Shown: positions 1-9,599 of the stretch, piece by piece | How the letters are laid out: the number at the start of each line of letters is the position of its first letter | Position numbering within the stretch: position 1 is the stretch's first letter | Source: Copromyces sp. CBS 386.78 | Taxonomy: Eukaryota > Ascomycota > Sordariomycetes > Sordariales > Sordariaceae | Direction: 5' to 3' | Length of the DNA stretch: 64,000 bases | Assembly (NCBI GenBank): GCA_030685235.1 | Contig: MU839159.1 | Span: 154,476 to 218,475, forward strand | Position numbers and translations under genes: made by a program | Notes under the pieces: model-generated | Databases searched by the model: none | What the model was told of the DNA's origin: nothing | Seen by the model: only the letters and a program-made list of their open reading frames with translations

Positions 1-1153
1 CTGAATCTACTTCAGGGTCGTGCCAGATACTTAGTGTACTCCGAAGGAGAGCCTAACACATGACGTATCCGACGGTGCTGGCCAGTGCGGTCAGTGCGGT
101 CAGAGACTGTTGGAGCTCCTGAGCTTCAGACCGAAGCCCATCTACGTCTCCGCTCACACCAAAACCACCATGGTAGGGGCTCTCGAGGGGCTTCTAAGTG
201 GCATGGTGCTTCTGTACTTGCGTGGTGATGTGCTTTGGACCTCAAGTCTCCTATTCCATAACCATGAGAAACATTGTCCCCTTCCTTAAATGTTGCGGCT
301 TACCAAAACGGCGAGGGGGATCTTTTCGAAGCTAACAAATCCAGTAGCTTCGTGCTTATTCGGATAGCAACATCCTGTATACCATGTACATAATGTCAAG
401 CGCCCCTCTTCTACATAGAGTCGGATCATAAAAACGCCCAAGACGATGAGATAAAAATCGAAGAAATAAAAAAGTAATATTCCGACCGAACTCCATCCAA
501 AAGGGTATACGTACCCCACCAACCGATCATGCCATTGCCGTCCCTCTATAGTTCGCTTTATATGTCCGCCCACCAGGTAAAAAGAAAGTGAAAAAGAAAA
601 AGAGAAAAAAGGAAAAAAAAGACAAACTAATGCGCCAAGTGATGCGTTTTCGTGAACCGTTATTCCCGGCAGCCGGTGTCAAGGTGGAAGGGGCGGTTGT
701 CTCTCCCTCATAGTCTTGACCGATCCCATCTGCCCCCTCTTTTGAGAAATTGCAACATGTAGGTATAAGATCCCTGTACCGTCCGCAGAAATACATCATC
801 TTCCCTCCGTGCTTGTTTGTTGGAAAGAAAAGGATCATAAACAAGATGAAATGCTCCAGAGTCATAAAAAAGCAACCAAGCCGCTTGCTGTGTAGGTGAT
901 ATGTGGCGTAAACGCTTCGAGATCTGTGTATTCCAAACGAGGTCCTGTAGGCGGACTGGTCCTCTCACACAAACTGCCTACGCAACTGTAGCAGCTGTGT
1001 GAAACGTCACGCACCGTTGGCCTTTATCGACGTTGATGGTCGTCGTCTGTATCTATAATTGTTGTCCAAGAAGTTGGGGTTGTTGTAACTGTTGTCGCGT
1101 TGGTTGCTCAGGCCGGCTGGCCCCCGAAAACGAATATTCGTGCCGACATGGCA
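1..1153. other. 3' flank of the bZIP gene; no supported gene
   Basis: Ordinary base composition. Minus-strand open frames of 86-112 codons overlap one another between 286 and 968, but none shows a recognisable domain. One (286-573) carries a hydrophobic stretch. A purine-rich tract of about 50 bases lies near 578-626. The region could hold the 3' UTR of the bZIP gene or a small unrecognised multi-exon gene; neither can be shown from sequence alone. Confidence 0.4.
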
Positions 1154-2168
1154 TCAAACCGTAGGCGATTGCGGGGGATAGTAGCTTGGTGTCGGGTACA
1201 TAGACCAGGACTGCTGGGGGAGATACGAGGATTGTGGCTGTGGAACACTGGTCGGGCAGTATCCGCGGTCTAACAAACCATGTTAGTAAACAGGCGTATA
1301 CATAAGACGTTGATAAAAACCAAGAGGGCTACTCACCGGTTTCAATGTCCTCGTAGTTGACCTTCATGCTGTCCAGGCAAGAGATTCCCGTAGCTTGGCC
1401 CATCACAGAAGAGTCCATCAAGGAAGAAGGGACGCTTGTGGGGACGTGGCTAGCCACGTACTCATCAGGATGCCCCGTGGATGAAGACGGACTTGAGACC
1501 ACTGAAGGAACAGTTACTGAAGAAACGGGGACCACCGGGGGCCATGTTTCACAAGGTTCAGGCGTAGGGAGGTAAGATGATCCAAAGCTTGCCGGGGCAC
1601 CATAGTCCGTAGAGCCTTGGGGGAAGGATGCCCCGCGGCCCGAAACTCTTGATGGTGAAGTCTGCAGTCCATCCACCTCGTAGCCTTTCACAGGAGGTTA
1701 GCCTTTGGGACGAGATCGAAACCATATGAATGACCGCATGAGTCCGGAAAGGAGAGGAAAACTAGCTTACCAGATTGGGGAAACGGACGGTTCCCGATGC
1801 CAAGGGCTTCCCTTAATGTTCGCACTTCGTGCTCCAATGCCTTGTTCTTCTGCAATAGTTCACGAACCATTCCATCGCGGTTCTCCCTTCCCCTCGATTC
1901 TTCCAATTCGCGCTGTAGCCTTTCAATGAGCTCCTTGGTGCGAGCTCTGATTGCGCGTTGCGCTTCCCGATCATTTGCTCGCTTCCTAGCTAGCTGTGAA
2001 GGCGTGAGGGTAGAGACGCTTCTCGTGCCTGTGCCCGCAAACAAAACTAAGTGTCAGAAAGCTTCATGGTGAAGTTCCGAGGGAGGGTGGTATTCGGCTC
2101 TCACCTTTCCTCTTCACCGTAGCCGGCTTACTTTCCCCGGTCGAGGCAGCAGGAGGAGACCGAGCCAT
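1154..2168 (-). CDS. bZIP transcription factor, four exons
   Basis: Predicted nuclear DNA-binding regulator of 261 residues. I join complement(1154..1269, 1337..1684, 1771..2028, 2105..2168). The three introns are 67, 86 and 76 nt, all phase 1, with donors GTGAGT, GTAAGC and GTGAGA; the spliced length is exactly 262 codons including TGA. The basic region is at about residues 34-53 (motif NDREAQRAIRAR), followed by a coiled coil (ELIERLQRELEE, then MVRELLQKNKALEHEVRTL). The rest, from about residue 110, is rich in Ser, Pro, Thr and Tyr and ends in a QQSWSMYPTPSYYPPQ-like tail, plausibly an activation domain. No C-terminal DUF3425-type domain is seen, which many fungal bZIPs with this basic region carry. 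Seen: splice sites, frame continuity, basic motif. Inferred: regulator role; the target genes are unknown. Intron 1 could end 18 nt earlier, at TTAG, also in frame, adding six residues. The start is the only ATG giving a first exon joined in frame. Confidence 0.88.
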
Positions 2169-4612
2169 ATTGAGTTGCTGGTTGTTGTGTCGATCTGCGT
2201 GACCGTACTATGACGTTTGTGTGTATGTCTATACCGATGTTGTCTTGAATGCGGAAATGATTGTTCTTGCTAGTTTTGCTGGCTCTGGGCCGAGAGTGAT
2301 GAAAGGAAATAAATACCGTTTGATGCTAGATAAAGCCGGGACAAGTGGACGGATGGGACCAAGGGAAGTTTCTCGCGGGATGCCCACTTATAACAATACA
2401 GCGTTGAAGCGTAGTCCAGGCTGTGATCAGAGATGGGCTCCGCCAACGAGACAAGGGTGAATAGGAAGGAACCCCTGGTCTTGCTGGGTCTACATGTACA
2501 CACTTCCGTTCTTGAGGTGCCCTTCCAAAGGTGGGGAAAGTGGTCCAGGTGTCTTGAAAGATCGGGATCATGGGAGACCAAAATGGACTAGAAGCCCCAG
2601 TCTGTGCGCCAGATGCCTTGGGCCTTTGCCTCACCCTCCCCTTCCAGTCGGTTTCGGAGAATTGGGGACTAGACATTGGGATCCGGGCCACGGACGAGCT
2701 GACAGGGGCGAGGCGGACGGTGCTCTAGGCCGGACATTCCTCCGCCAGTCCGGCCTCTCTCGGACCAGAATGGCACGAGAAGTGCTCCTCTCCCGGGCCT
2801 GAGCGGCCTCTGCCCAGGAACAGGCACGCGGCAGGGAGGATGGATGACCCTGACTGTCTTCCCAACTCTTTCGTCTCTTATAACACCCTTATATACTCCA
2901 ACTGACAACTCCCCTTTGCAGTTAATACGTATGAGGCTCCGGCGCTAACCCTTGTCTGGTTAGAGACTATGGCAAAACCCCTGCGATGAGTGCCGACCTA
3001 CACCATTGATTTGCGCTCAGCAGGCCGGGATAGCGAAGGTCAGATAGAACTTGGTGTACTTCCACCTTTCAGCCTGTGATGGTTGCTTTGCTGTAATGAT
3101 GGGCGGCTCATCACGAGGGGTATTGTGGGACGAGTGAAGGAACGAGGATATCAAGTCTTAAATATTAGTAACCTCACATACTGTGAGCAGCATGAAAAGT
3201 TTACCTTTGCCAAGCCCTTGTAGCATTCGAGTACGAGGATACGTACATTTCGACTGACGGGTCCACTCCACTTGAGGCCCAAATTTTAGACTTTCGCGCT
3301 ATGCTGGGAGCTCAACGTTAGGACAAAAGCCTTGCGTAGCACACCCCAGTACCGACCTAGCGTCTGACACGTCTTGAAAATCCAAGTCGGTGCTGTGCGC
3401 GTAGCTCGGAATATCTGCAAAATCTATACCGCGTGCACTACACAAACTTAACACTGGCAAGCTTGACGGCCTGACAGTACAGCTACGTCGTCCAGGCAGC
3501 CTCCAAGCGGTCGCACGGCACAGCACGAGAAATAACGACAAGCGATCTGATGCCCCATGGAACCAACCAAAGACATCAGAGAAAGAAAGACCACAAGAGC
3601 GGTGAAACGAATCCAAATAAATACAGTACTTGGATGCACTTGTATCTTCCGCCTTGCGCGTCTGGGTGATAAACATTCTGTATTTCAGAACATACACTAG
3701 AATGGTTGTGCAATGTCTGCCACCGAACGCACGCTTGGCGCGCTACAACGGACGTCTGCAGCTAGGACTATAAGTGGAGGCTTGAAACACAGTGCCTCGA
3801 AAATTTTCTCCACTTCTCAAACCTTGCGTCCCTTATACGTTAGTGGGTTGAAGGACCAGACTAGCATGGACCACCCAAAGACCGAAGCCCGAGCCGATAT
3901 CTCCTAAAAGCGGCGAATGCGTGCAAGGAGTGGGAAGGGGGCCACGCACCCTCAGAGCGTCCTGTCCGTCATCCGATGGGATACGTTTCGAGACTTGGGA
4001 GCTACCAGTTGAGACGGTTGAGCATGTCTGTCGGAGGCGGGTGGACGTGGGACAGCCGATATGCCTTCAGGAAATAACATGGTGGCGTGTTGAGAAGAGT
4101 TTGCGCGCTGTGAATGTAGTTGAGACGTACTAACCTACGTAGCGTATACGCCCAGTTACAAGCGCAGAACAAACAGGCACCGATTAGGCGCACCCGGAAC
4201 GACCCCAGCGCGTTGCTATATCATTGATCTGCCACACGCGGTTAGGACCATGCGAAGATCACCGGTAGTGGAAGACAGGTGTGAATGGCATCTAGGGTCC
4301 CCGCGCGCATCAAGCATACCTTCTGAAACAATTCCTTGACCTCGTTGTCTCCACCAGCATGGAGATCACGGTGGAAAGATAATTGTGAGAATCTGCAATA
4401 GGTCGTCTTCAGTGCTCGTGAACTTGTTGGTCCTTACCCAGAGTCTCAGACGAGGCATAACCTCACAGTGAGTGGGCCAACGAGTCTCCCAAGCCACGAC
4501 TTGGCGGTTTGCCTGATTTATTTCCTGAAGAGTGCACCCAGAGGTAACTGCCCCGAGGGGGGCGAGTCAAGGGCACATTGTCCAGGTTATCAACATCCTC
4601 CGCGGGTTTTCC
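2169..4612. other. Intergenic region between the bZIP and pseudouridine synthase genes
   Basis: About 2.4 kb upstream of the bZIP start and downstream of the pseudouridine synthase stop. It presumably holds the bZIP promoter and 5' UTR. Two small open frames diverge 15 bases apart: a minus frame of 132 codons (3299-3697) and a plus frame of 64 codons (3713-3907) whose start is rich in Ser, Thr, Arg and Ala. Neither resembles a family I know, and I see no convincing exon chain. Everything else is unassigned. Confidence 0.4.
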
Positions 4613-6091
4613 TCATGTTGAGCTTGCCTCGACAGCGCTTACAAGATCCTCCATTCCGCCTACCTGTGTCGGCCCAGTCATGCCACTCGGAGGTAATGCC
4701 CAGCCAGGTAAAGGGCTCTTGTAGCTCCATGCTCCGTCAGCATCCTCGTATCTGAGACTGTGAAGCCAGAGCGAAAGCTCTTGCTCGCCAGGGTCCGTAT
4801 AGAGTGGTGTCTGGCAGACGTCACAGAGTTGACCGGACATCTTCTCGGCCTTCTTCTTATGGTAGGTGTCCACCATCTCGTCATAATAGGCAACCGCATC
4901 AGCAACGTCTTCCTTGCCCATCCGGGAGAGGCGGGAAATGATATCCTCGTCACTGTTCCGAGCTGCGTCGGCATCGTTACGGCCAAGGTCGAACCCCCAG
5001 ACCTTTTGGTTGGCATAGATTGGGTCGTTCTCGATGGGGTGACCTAAGAATTGAAGATGAACCCGGATCTGATGGGTCCTTCCGGTAACGGGAAGGCAGC
5101 GGACAATGGAATATCCTTCGCCTTCACCCCTCCTCTGCGCCGTTTGCTCTGCGTCCGGCATAGCCGATTGTTCGGTCTGACCCTTGGCAGGCGGGCCAAG
5201 GGGAGGATAATAGGCCAGGCGCTTGAAAACGGTTCGTGCCGCCTTGCCGTTGGCACGCACACGGTTGAGGGTTAGTTTGGGGGAAATCTGAAGGATGGGC
5301 TGATCGCAAACCACTTCGCCATCGGGAAACCTGCCAACAACCCTGGCGATGTACTCCTTGCGGACACTGCGCTGAGAGATCTGGGCAACGAGGCGTTCGG
5401 CCGCGCGCTGGTTCTTGGCAAGAAACATGATGCCGCTGGTGAGCCGGTCGAGTCTGTTGCAGGGACGGGGTAGGAAATCAGGCCCCCTCTCGGACTTGAT
5501 GATCTCAACGACAGAATTGTAGTTGTAGCGGCCAGCGGGATGGACGGGGACACCGGACGGCTTGTTGATGACAATCAGGTCATTGTCTTCGTGAATTACG
5601 CCAATGGGCTCGGCTGTGGAGGGAGGCTCGTGACGGTGGGTGGTATGGGAGATGAGGTCACCATTCTTGAGAACATAGTCGGGGCCGACAGCCTTGCCAT
5701 TGACGACAACCAAGCCGGTCTCAACAGCAGTACGGTAATACTCGGCAGGCCGGTCCCGGAACTCCACCTCAAAAATTTCCATCAGCTTGCGACCACGCCA
5801 ACGCTCCTTGCACCACGTGTTGTAGGTGTAATGGTACGGCACGACGCGGCGAAGGCCATGTTCGATATAGTAGGGCCGGGGCCAGGGATCACAGGGAGTG
5901 ATGGCGACAGCCGGAGGTTCAGCGGCCGGAGAAATGGTCGCCGCATCCGTCTCTCCAACAGCCGGCGCGGGATCGGGGGTAAGGGAGGGTGTTCCGTTGT
6001 CCGTGACGAGGCTTGTCGCGACTGTGGCCGCCATGTTCCGTCTCGTGCCTGGGAGCAACCGTGCCAGCGATGCTAGTGATGCGAATGGCAC
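4613..6091 (-). CDS. RluA-family tRNA pseudouridine synthase (Pus9/Rib2-like)
   Basis: A 492-residue protein encoded without introns. Enzymes of this family isomerise uridine to pseudouridine in RNA; yeast Pus9 and Pus8/Rib2 modify tRNA position 32. An S4-like RNA-binding segment lies near residues 124-155 (VVVNGKAVGPDYVLKNGDLI). The RluA catalytic core runs from about 160 to 360: the motif NRLDRLTSGIMF carries the catalytic Asp215, and GRTHQIRVHLQFLGHPIEND lies near 337-356. A C-terminal CDVC plus LWLHSLRYE segment (about 423-449) is typical of the eukaryotic Pus9/Rib2 branch. No deaminase domain, such as the one fused in yeast Rib2, is visible. The first 19 residues have two Arg near their end, Leu, Ala and Ser, and no acidic residue, like a mitochondrial presequence. 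A second Met at 20 could give a cytosolic form. It lies divergent to the thioesterase gene. The family call is strong; the exact tRNA target and localisation are inference. Confidence 0.93.
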   Translation of the reverse strand: MPFASLASLARLLPGTRRNMAATVATSLVTDNGTPSLTPDPAPAVGETDAATISPAAEPPAVAITPCDPWPRPYYIEHGLRRVVPYHYTYNTWCKERWRGRKLMEIFEVEFRDRPAEYYRTAVETGLVVVNGKAVGPDYVLKNGDLISHTTHRHEPPSTAEPIGVIHEDNDLIVINKPSGVPVHPAGRYNYNSVVEIIKSERGPDFLPRPCNRLDRLTSGIMFLAKNQRAAERLVAQISQRSVRKEYIARVVGRFPDGEVVCDQPILQISPKLTLNRVRANGKAARTVFKRLAYYPPLGPPAKGQTEQSAMPDAEQTAQRRGEGEGYSIVRCLPVTGRTHQIRVHLQFLGHPIENDPIYANQKVWGFDLGRNDADAARNSDEDIISRLSRMGKEDVADAVAYYDEMVDTYHKKKAEKMSGQLCDVCQTPLYTDPGEQELSLWLHSLRYEDADGAWSYKSPLPGWALPPSGMTGPTQVGGMEDLVSAVEASST

Positions 6092-6630
6092 GAGCAGTGC
6101 AGCAGCCGTGGAGCGACAGGAAGCCAGGTTGGAGATGGCTTGGTTGGTTGTCGTGAGACGAAACAGTAGAGGGAGGACGAGGGCAGGGTCTCCAGTCGGG
6201 AACGAAATGAACGAGACGTGACAATGTGCTGTGTTGTAGATAGCCTAGTTCCAGTTTGGCGGCGGACCCAAGATAAATTTCAGACGATGGACGTGCTTAC
6301 ACTGTCGTACCGTATACCTAACAGCGGTACAATACCTACCCGGTCAGGTGCAACCGGCTGCCCAAGAATGTTAGCACATGTACGGAACGCCCCCGCTTAG
6401 CTTTAACAGTATCGGCTCTTCTCTGGCGGGGCTCAAGGTTCCCATTCCTCAATGCCCTATTACCCGCCATACGCCTTACCAGATAAGTACATAGCAGCGG
6501 TTGGCGCCTCTATTACGCTACGGGGTATTTGCAAGTACGCACTTAATGTAACGGTACGGTTATGGTACCTACATTACACATACATAACGTGGGTACCCAC
6601 TGGCCTATGTGTTGAGTTAACGTTGGTGAC
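6092..6630. other. Upstream region of the pseudouridine synthase gene
   Basis: About 540 bases upstream of the start codon, presumed promoter and 5' UTR. Short GGTACC, GGTAC and GTACC words recur between 6300 and 6600. No gene or recognisable element is seen. Confidence 0.4.
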
Positions 6631-6897
6631 TACCGCTTTTTCTCATTCAAACCGGATTTGACTACCACACAAGCAGTTTAGCACATCTGGTGGAGCGTCT
6701 GCAGCCAGGATAGACTGCGTGGCTGAACAAGGGGGTTTTACTGGTAAGGAGGATGAGGGTGGAGAGGCTGGGCGAGATTCTGTGTGGGGTTGCCGGTCCG
6801 GCTATACTATGATAAGTTTAGCGGGGCAGTGGCTCCACCAGATGTGCTAAACTGCTTGTGTGGTAGTCAAATCCGGTTTGAATGAGAAAAAGCGGTA
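6631..6897. mobile_element. MITE-like element with perfect 66-bp inverted arms
   Basis: Arms 6631-6696 and 6832-6897 are exact reverse complements (66/66) around a 135-base loop, giving a potential long hairpin. The outer arm starts TACCGCTTTTTCTCATTCAA. The two terminal TA dinucleotides could be a TA target duplication, as made by Tc1/mariner-type transposases, but because they lie inside the palindrome this cannot be told apart from element sequence. There is no coding capacity. It sits between two divergent genes. Perfect arms suggest a young or gene-converted element. It could instead be a local inverted duplication. Confidence 0.7.
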
Positions 6898-7257
6898 TGT
6901 ACCTAGCACGCGAGCACGCCTACCCGTTTGTAGCCATCGTTGCGTTTCTCAATCGAGTCTCACAACACACAGCACATCCAACTTTCTGAGCCTTTCATCA
7001 ACAAGATTGCAGAAGCTCTTTTACCAAGTGGTCAACAATTGCCGGGAAACTCCTTTTCGCAACTCAGCTGGCCTAAAAAGGGGGCTTTTTGGGTGAATTG
7101 CCGTGTTCTGCGTTACAGAGAACGTTTGCGGGCGGAATGTAACTGAAGAAGAAAAGAGGTCTGTCGAACTTCCGAAACGGGTTAGTTTTTGGGACCTGGA
7201 TAGCGACGCCCATGCAGGAGCCTCGGTAACATATAGTCTGGGGTAGTGAAACTACCC
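6898..7257. other. Upstream region of the thioesterase gene
   Basis: Between the inverted-repeat element and the pyrimidine-rich leader of the thioesterase gene. Open frames of 68-78 codons here are unrelated to any family I recognise. Probably promoter DNA. Confidence 0.4.
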
Positions 7258-7345
7258 GCCTCCGTCCTCACTTGAGCTTCTCAAACTTCGACTTCATCCA
7301 TCTGACCTTCACTCGTCAACCTCATCCCTGACTCACGTCCGTTCG
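7258..7345 (+). promoter_or_regulatory. Pyrimidine-rich leader (CT box) before the thioesterase start
   Basis: The sense strand is rich in C and T for about 90 bases, ending 39 bases before the ATG. CT-rich stretches near transcription starts are common in filamentous fungal genes. The start site itself cannot be seen. Confidence 0.4.
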
Positions 7346-7384
7346 AAGTACGCTGCCAGCATCCAGGCAAGCTACAGTTACACC

Positions 7385-7915
7385 ATGGGCGCTTACGACC
7401 AGTTGAAAACCCGTACAAGGGCCGATTACCCCTACTTTCTTGAATATCGCACACGATGGTAAGTTGTTGCTATCCCATACAAAGCCCCGATCCATCCAGT
7501 GCTAACATACTACCACAGGAGTGACAACGACATGTACCAACACATGAACAATGCTATTTACAATTTCCTTTACGATTCCGTCATCAACAGCTATCTCTTC
7601 GAATTCTGTGGTCTCAAGCCCGATTTGTCTCCCCAATATGGCATGGTTGTCCATAGCCACAACGATTACTTCGCCTCCATTTCGTTCCCTGCCTGCGCTG
7701 AGCTTGGCCTGCGCGTTAACAAGATGGGCAACTCCAGTGTCACCTATGAGATTGCCCTCTTTGAGAAGGGCGTCGACCAGGTTAGGTCAGTCGGCGAGTT
7801 CGTTCAGGTCTGGGTCGATCGAGACACTGGCAGGCCGAGTGTCCATGGCATACGCCAGCATGTTCGCGATGGGCTCCAGCGCATCATGGTAGACACCCAT
7901 CTAAGCAAACTTTAG
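7385..7915 (+). CDS. Hotdog-fold acyl-CoA thioesterase-like protein (4HBT family), two exons
   Basis: join(7385..7458, 7519..7915) encodes 156 residues. The 60-nt intron has donor GTAAGT, a CTAAC branch site and acceptor CAG, and restores Trp25 across the junction. The start ATG lies in the context CACC-ATG-G. The protein has the 4-hydroxybenzoyl-CoA thioesterase signature W-x-D-x-D at 25-29 followed by YQHMNNAIYNFLYD, in which D27 is the likely catalytic Asp and H33/N35/N36 match the conserved H-x-N-N. The central helix and following strands (EIALFEKG, VGEFVQVWVD) fit one hotdog domain, and the length is typical for single-domain members. Such enzymes hydrolyse acyl-CoA thioesters; substrate and compartment are not evident, and I see no clear targeting signal. 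It diverges from the pseudouridine synthase gene and is the last supported gene before the repeat block. Confidence 0.88.
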
Positions 7916-8642
7916 CAGGTCAATCTCTCCAGGAAATTTGCCGTCTCGTCCCGTAGTTCTCAGATAAGCCATCATGCTCACTGCTCCTTGTGCACAGGGT
8001 GTCTCCAGGAACAGGTATGTTGCTCCGCGAGTCAACACAGTTTATTATGAAGAGCTGTTATTCAGTTATACGCCTTCTAACTTCACTTTGCTGTAAACTT
8101 GCACTGTTTTGTTGCTATGGTGACCTCAAACGGCCTTCCTCGCCGCTTTTGGCTTCTGCTTACTATGGATATGAACTTATATTCCCTCGTTGATTGCTGG
8201 AGGATACCGCGTTTCCTTGTAGTGTCGGTTTCTAGAGTAGCCTGAGGCTATACGAAGTGAGAAACTAGTCTCTGTTATATTGACCTTTGTTACTAATCCC
8301 CATTCCTCCACCCTTCAGCCCTGACATTCCAACCTTCTTTCCATGCTGAATATATCCAAGTGGCTTTTTTTTTTAAAAAAAAAAAGAAAGAAGAAAAAAA
8401 AAAGGAAGACGAGGTTGATCAGAAATTTAGGAATTTACTAGAGAGGCACTAGCCTTTAGCTAATAGGGTTATATACACTAGGGAAGCTTTAATGAATGTT
8501 ATAGTTCTTGCACGATTGGCACAGGTGCAAGGCAAAATATATATTAAAAAGGTTTGATAAATGTGACGGCACTAGTCCGACCACGCCGCCATGCCAGCCA
8601 GACCTCTGTGGAGGACCATCGTTGAGAAAGGTATTTACAAAG
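7916..8642. other. 3' flank and border between gene-rich and AT-rich DNA
   Basis: Ordinary sequence to about 8350, then an impure T/A homopolymer run (about 8366-8404, a T run followed by A-rich bases), then increasingly AT-rich sequence. A 67-codon open frame (7990-8193) has no recognisable features. The compositional border is sharp, within about 100 bases. Confidence 0.55.
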
Positions 8643-8887
8643 TGTCATAGGGTTAGCCTGTGTCGCATGTGACTAGCGTAGTCACATGCCTTATGCCAGT
8701 GATAGTCGCTTCTAAGACTGCTATTACTGTTAGTTAATTGGCTAATAGCCTCCCTCCATAGACCTACTAGGGTTTATAGCCCGAATCCCATAAAAGCTAA
8801 CCTTCTAAATATATGACTACACTCTCTTCCTTTCTCCTTTGTACAATTACGTATAATCACATTTATACCCAACCTTTACTTATAATA
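8643..8887 (+). repeat. Solo LTR, little mutated
   Basis: About 245 bases beginning TGTCATAGGGTTAGCC and ending CTTATAATA. Start and end resemble the LTRs of the element at 20849-29145 (both have TGTCA-like starts, GTACAATTACG near the 3' end and an ATAATA terminus), so it is a relative of that family. A TATA-like CCATAAAAG lies inside. No matching target duplication is visible because the next LTR starts two bases downstream. It keeps CA/TG dinucleotides, unlike its neighbours. Confidence 0.5.
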
Positions 8888-8889
8888 AT

Positions 8890-9139
8890 TATCACGGGGC
8901 GAGAGGGTACCGTTATGGGTAGGGTACGATATATGTTGTTGTATGAGGAGAGAGGAAGGAAGTGTGCGCGGAGGTCTAGTTATATGGGCGAGAGCCCTAT
9001 AGACTAGATTGTGGGCGGGCACGTGAGGCTATACGTGACAGTGATATGGCTAATATACGCGGGTAGAACTCTAGGCTCTAGTCGGCAGCATATGTATAAT
9101 TAGTATAGCACAATATATTATAGGCTTAACCTTATAATA
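8890..9139 (-). repeat. 3' LTR of minus-strand Gypsy element (family A, copy 1)
   Basis: 250 bases starting TATCACGGGGCGAGAGGG and ending CCTTATAATA. Related copies are at 30507-30758 and 35932-36183. The ends fit TGTCAC..ATAACA after C-to-T and G-to-A change. Read on the minus strand it is directly preceded by a polypurine tract, so it is the 3' LTR. Confidence 0.75.
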
Positions 9140-9151
9140 CTATCCTCCCTC
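9140..9151 (-). promoter_or_regulatory. Polypurine tract of family A element
   Basis: On the minus strand GAGGGAGGATAG abuts the 3' LTR. In LTR retrotransposons this tract primes plus-strand DNA synthesis. The equivalent tract in the third copy (after 36183) is also purine-rich on the minus strand. Confidence 0.6.
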
Positions 9152-9599
9152 AAAAGAAGTTCGAAGAGTTGAAAAAATCTATATATACGTGAAATAATAG
9201 ATTTAAAACCCCTTTCGTAATTTCTTATCCTTGTAAATATCTATTAATTTCCGAAATACCTTTTCGAATACGAAGTATAAGCCTTCCTCTATATTTTTCT
9301 ACATCCTATTTTTTATAGTGGCGGCTGTTTTTTACCGTATTAAGCGGTTGGAGCGGCGTTGTGGTAGTTTGGGAGCTATCGGTATTAGCGTTATTATTAG
9401 CGTTAGGGTATTAGCGGCGAGGCGTTTAAGAACCCTTTAGACTTTTAGGGGAATTGGTTTATCCGGGTGCTTGTAGTGGAATTGTTGAAGATAGTACTTA
9501 TAGTCGATAATATTATTAATAGATTCTTAAGTAGGGTTATTAGTCTTTTATTTGACCTTATACTTCTAATACTTATTATTACCTATTTATTAATAATCT

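Noticed and set aside
3299..3697. 132-codon minus-strand frame as a gene
   Set aside because: No domain, no splice partners, length possible by chance in GC-balanced DNA; kept only as a note in the intergenic entry.
5540..6076. 178-codon plus-strand frame opposite the pseudouridine synthase
   Set aside because: Antisense shadow of a GC-rich coding sequence; the minus frame has the family motifs.
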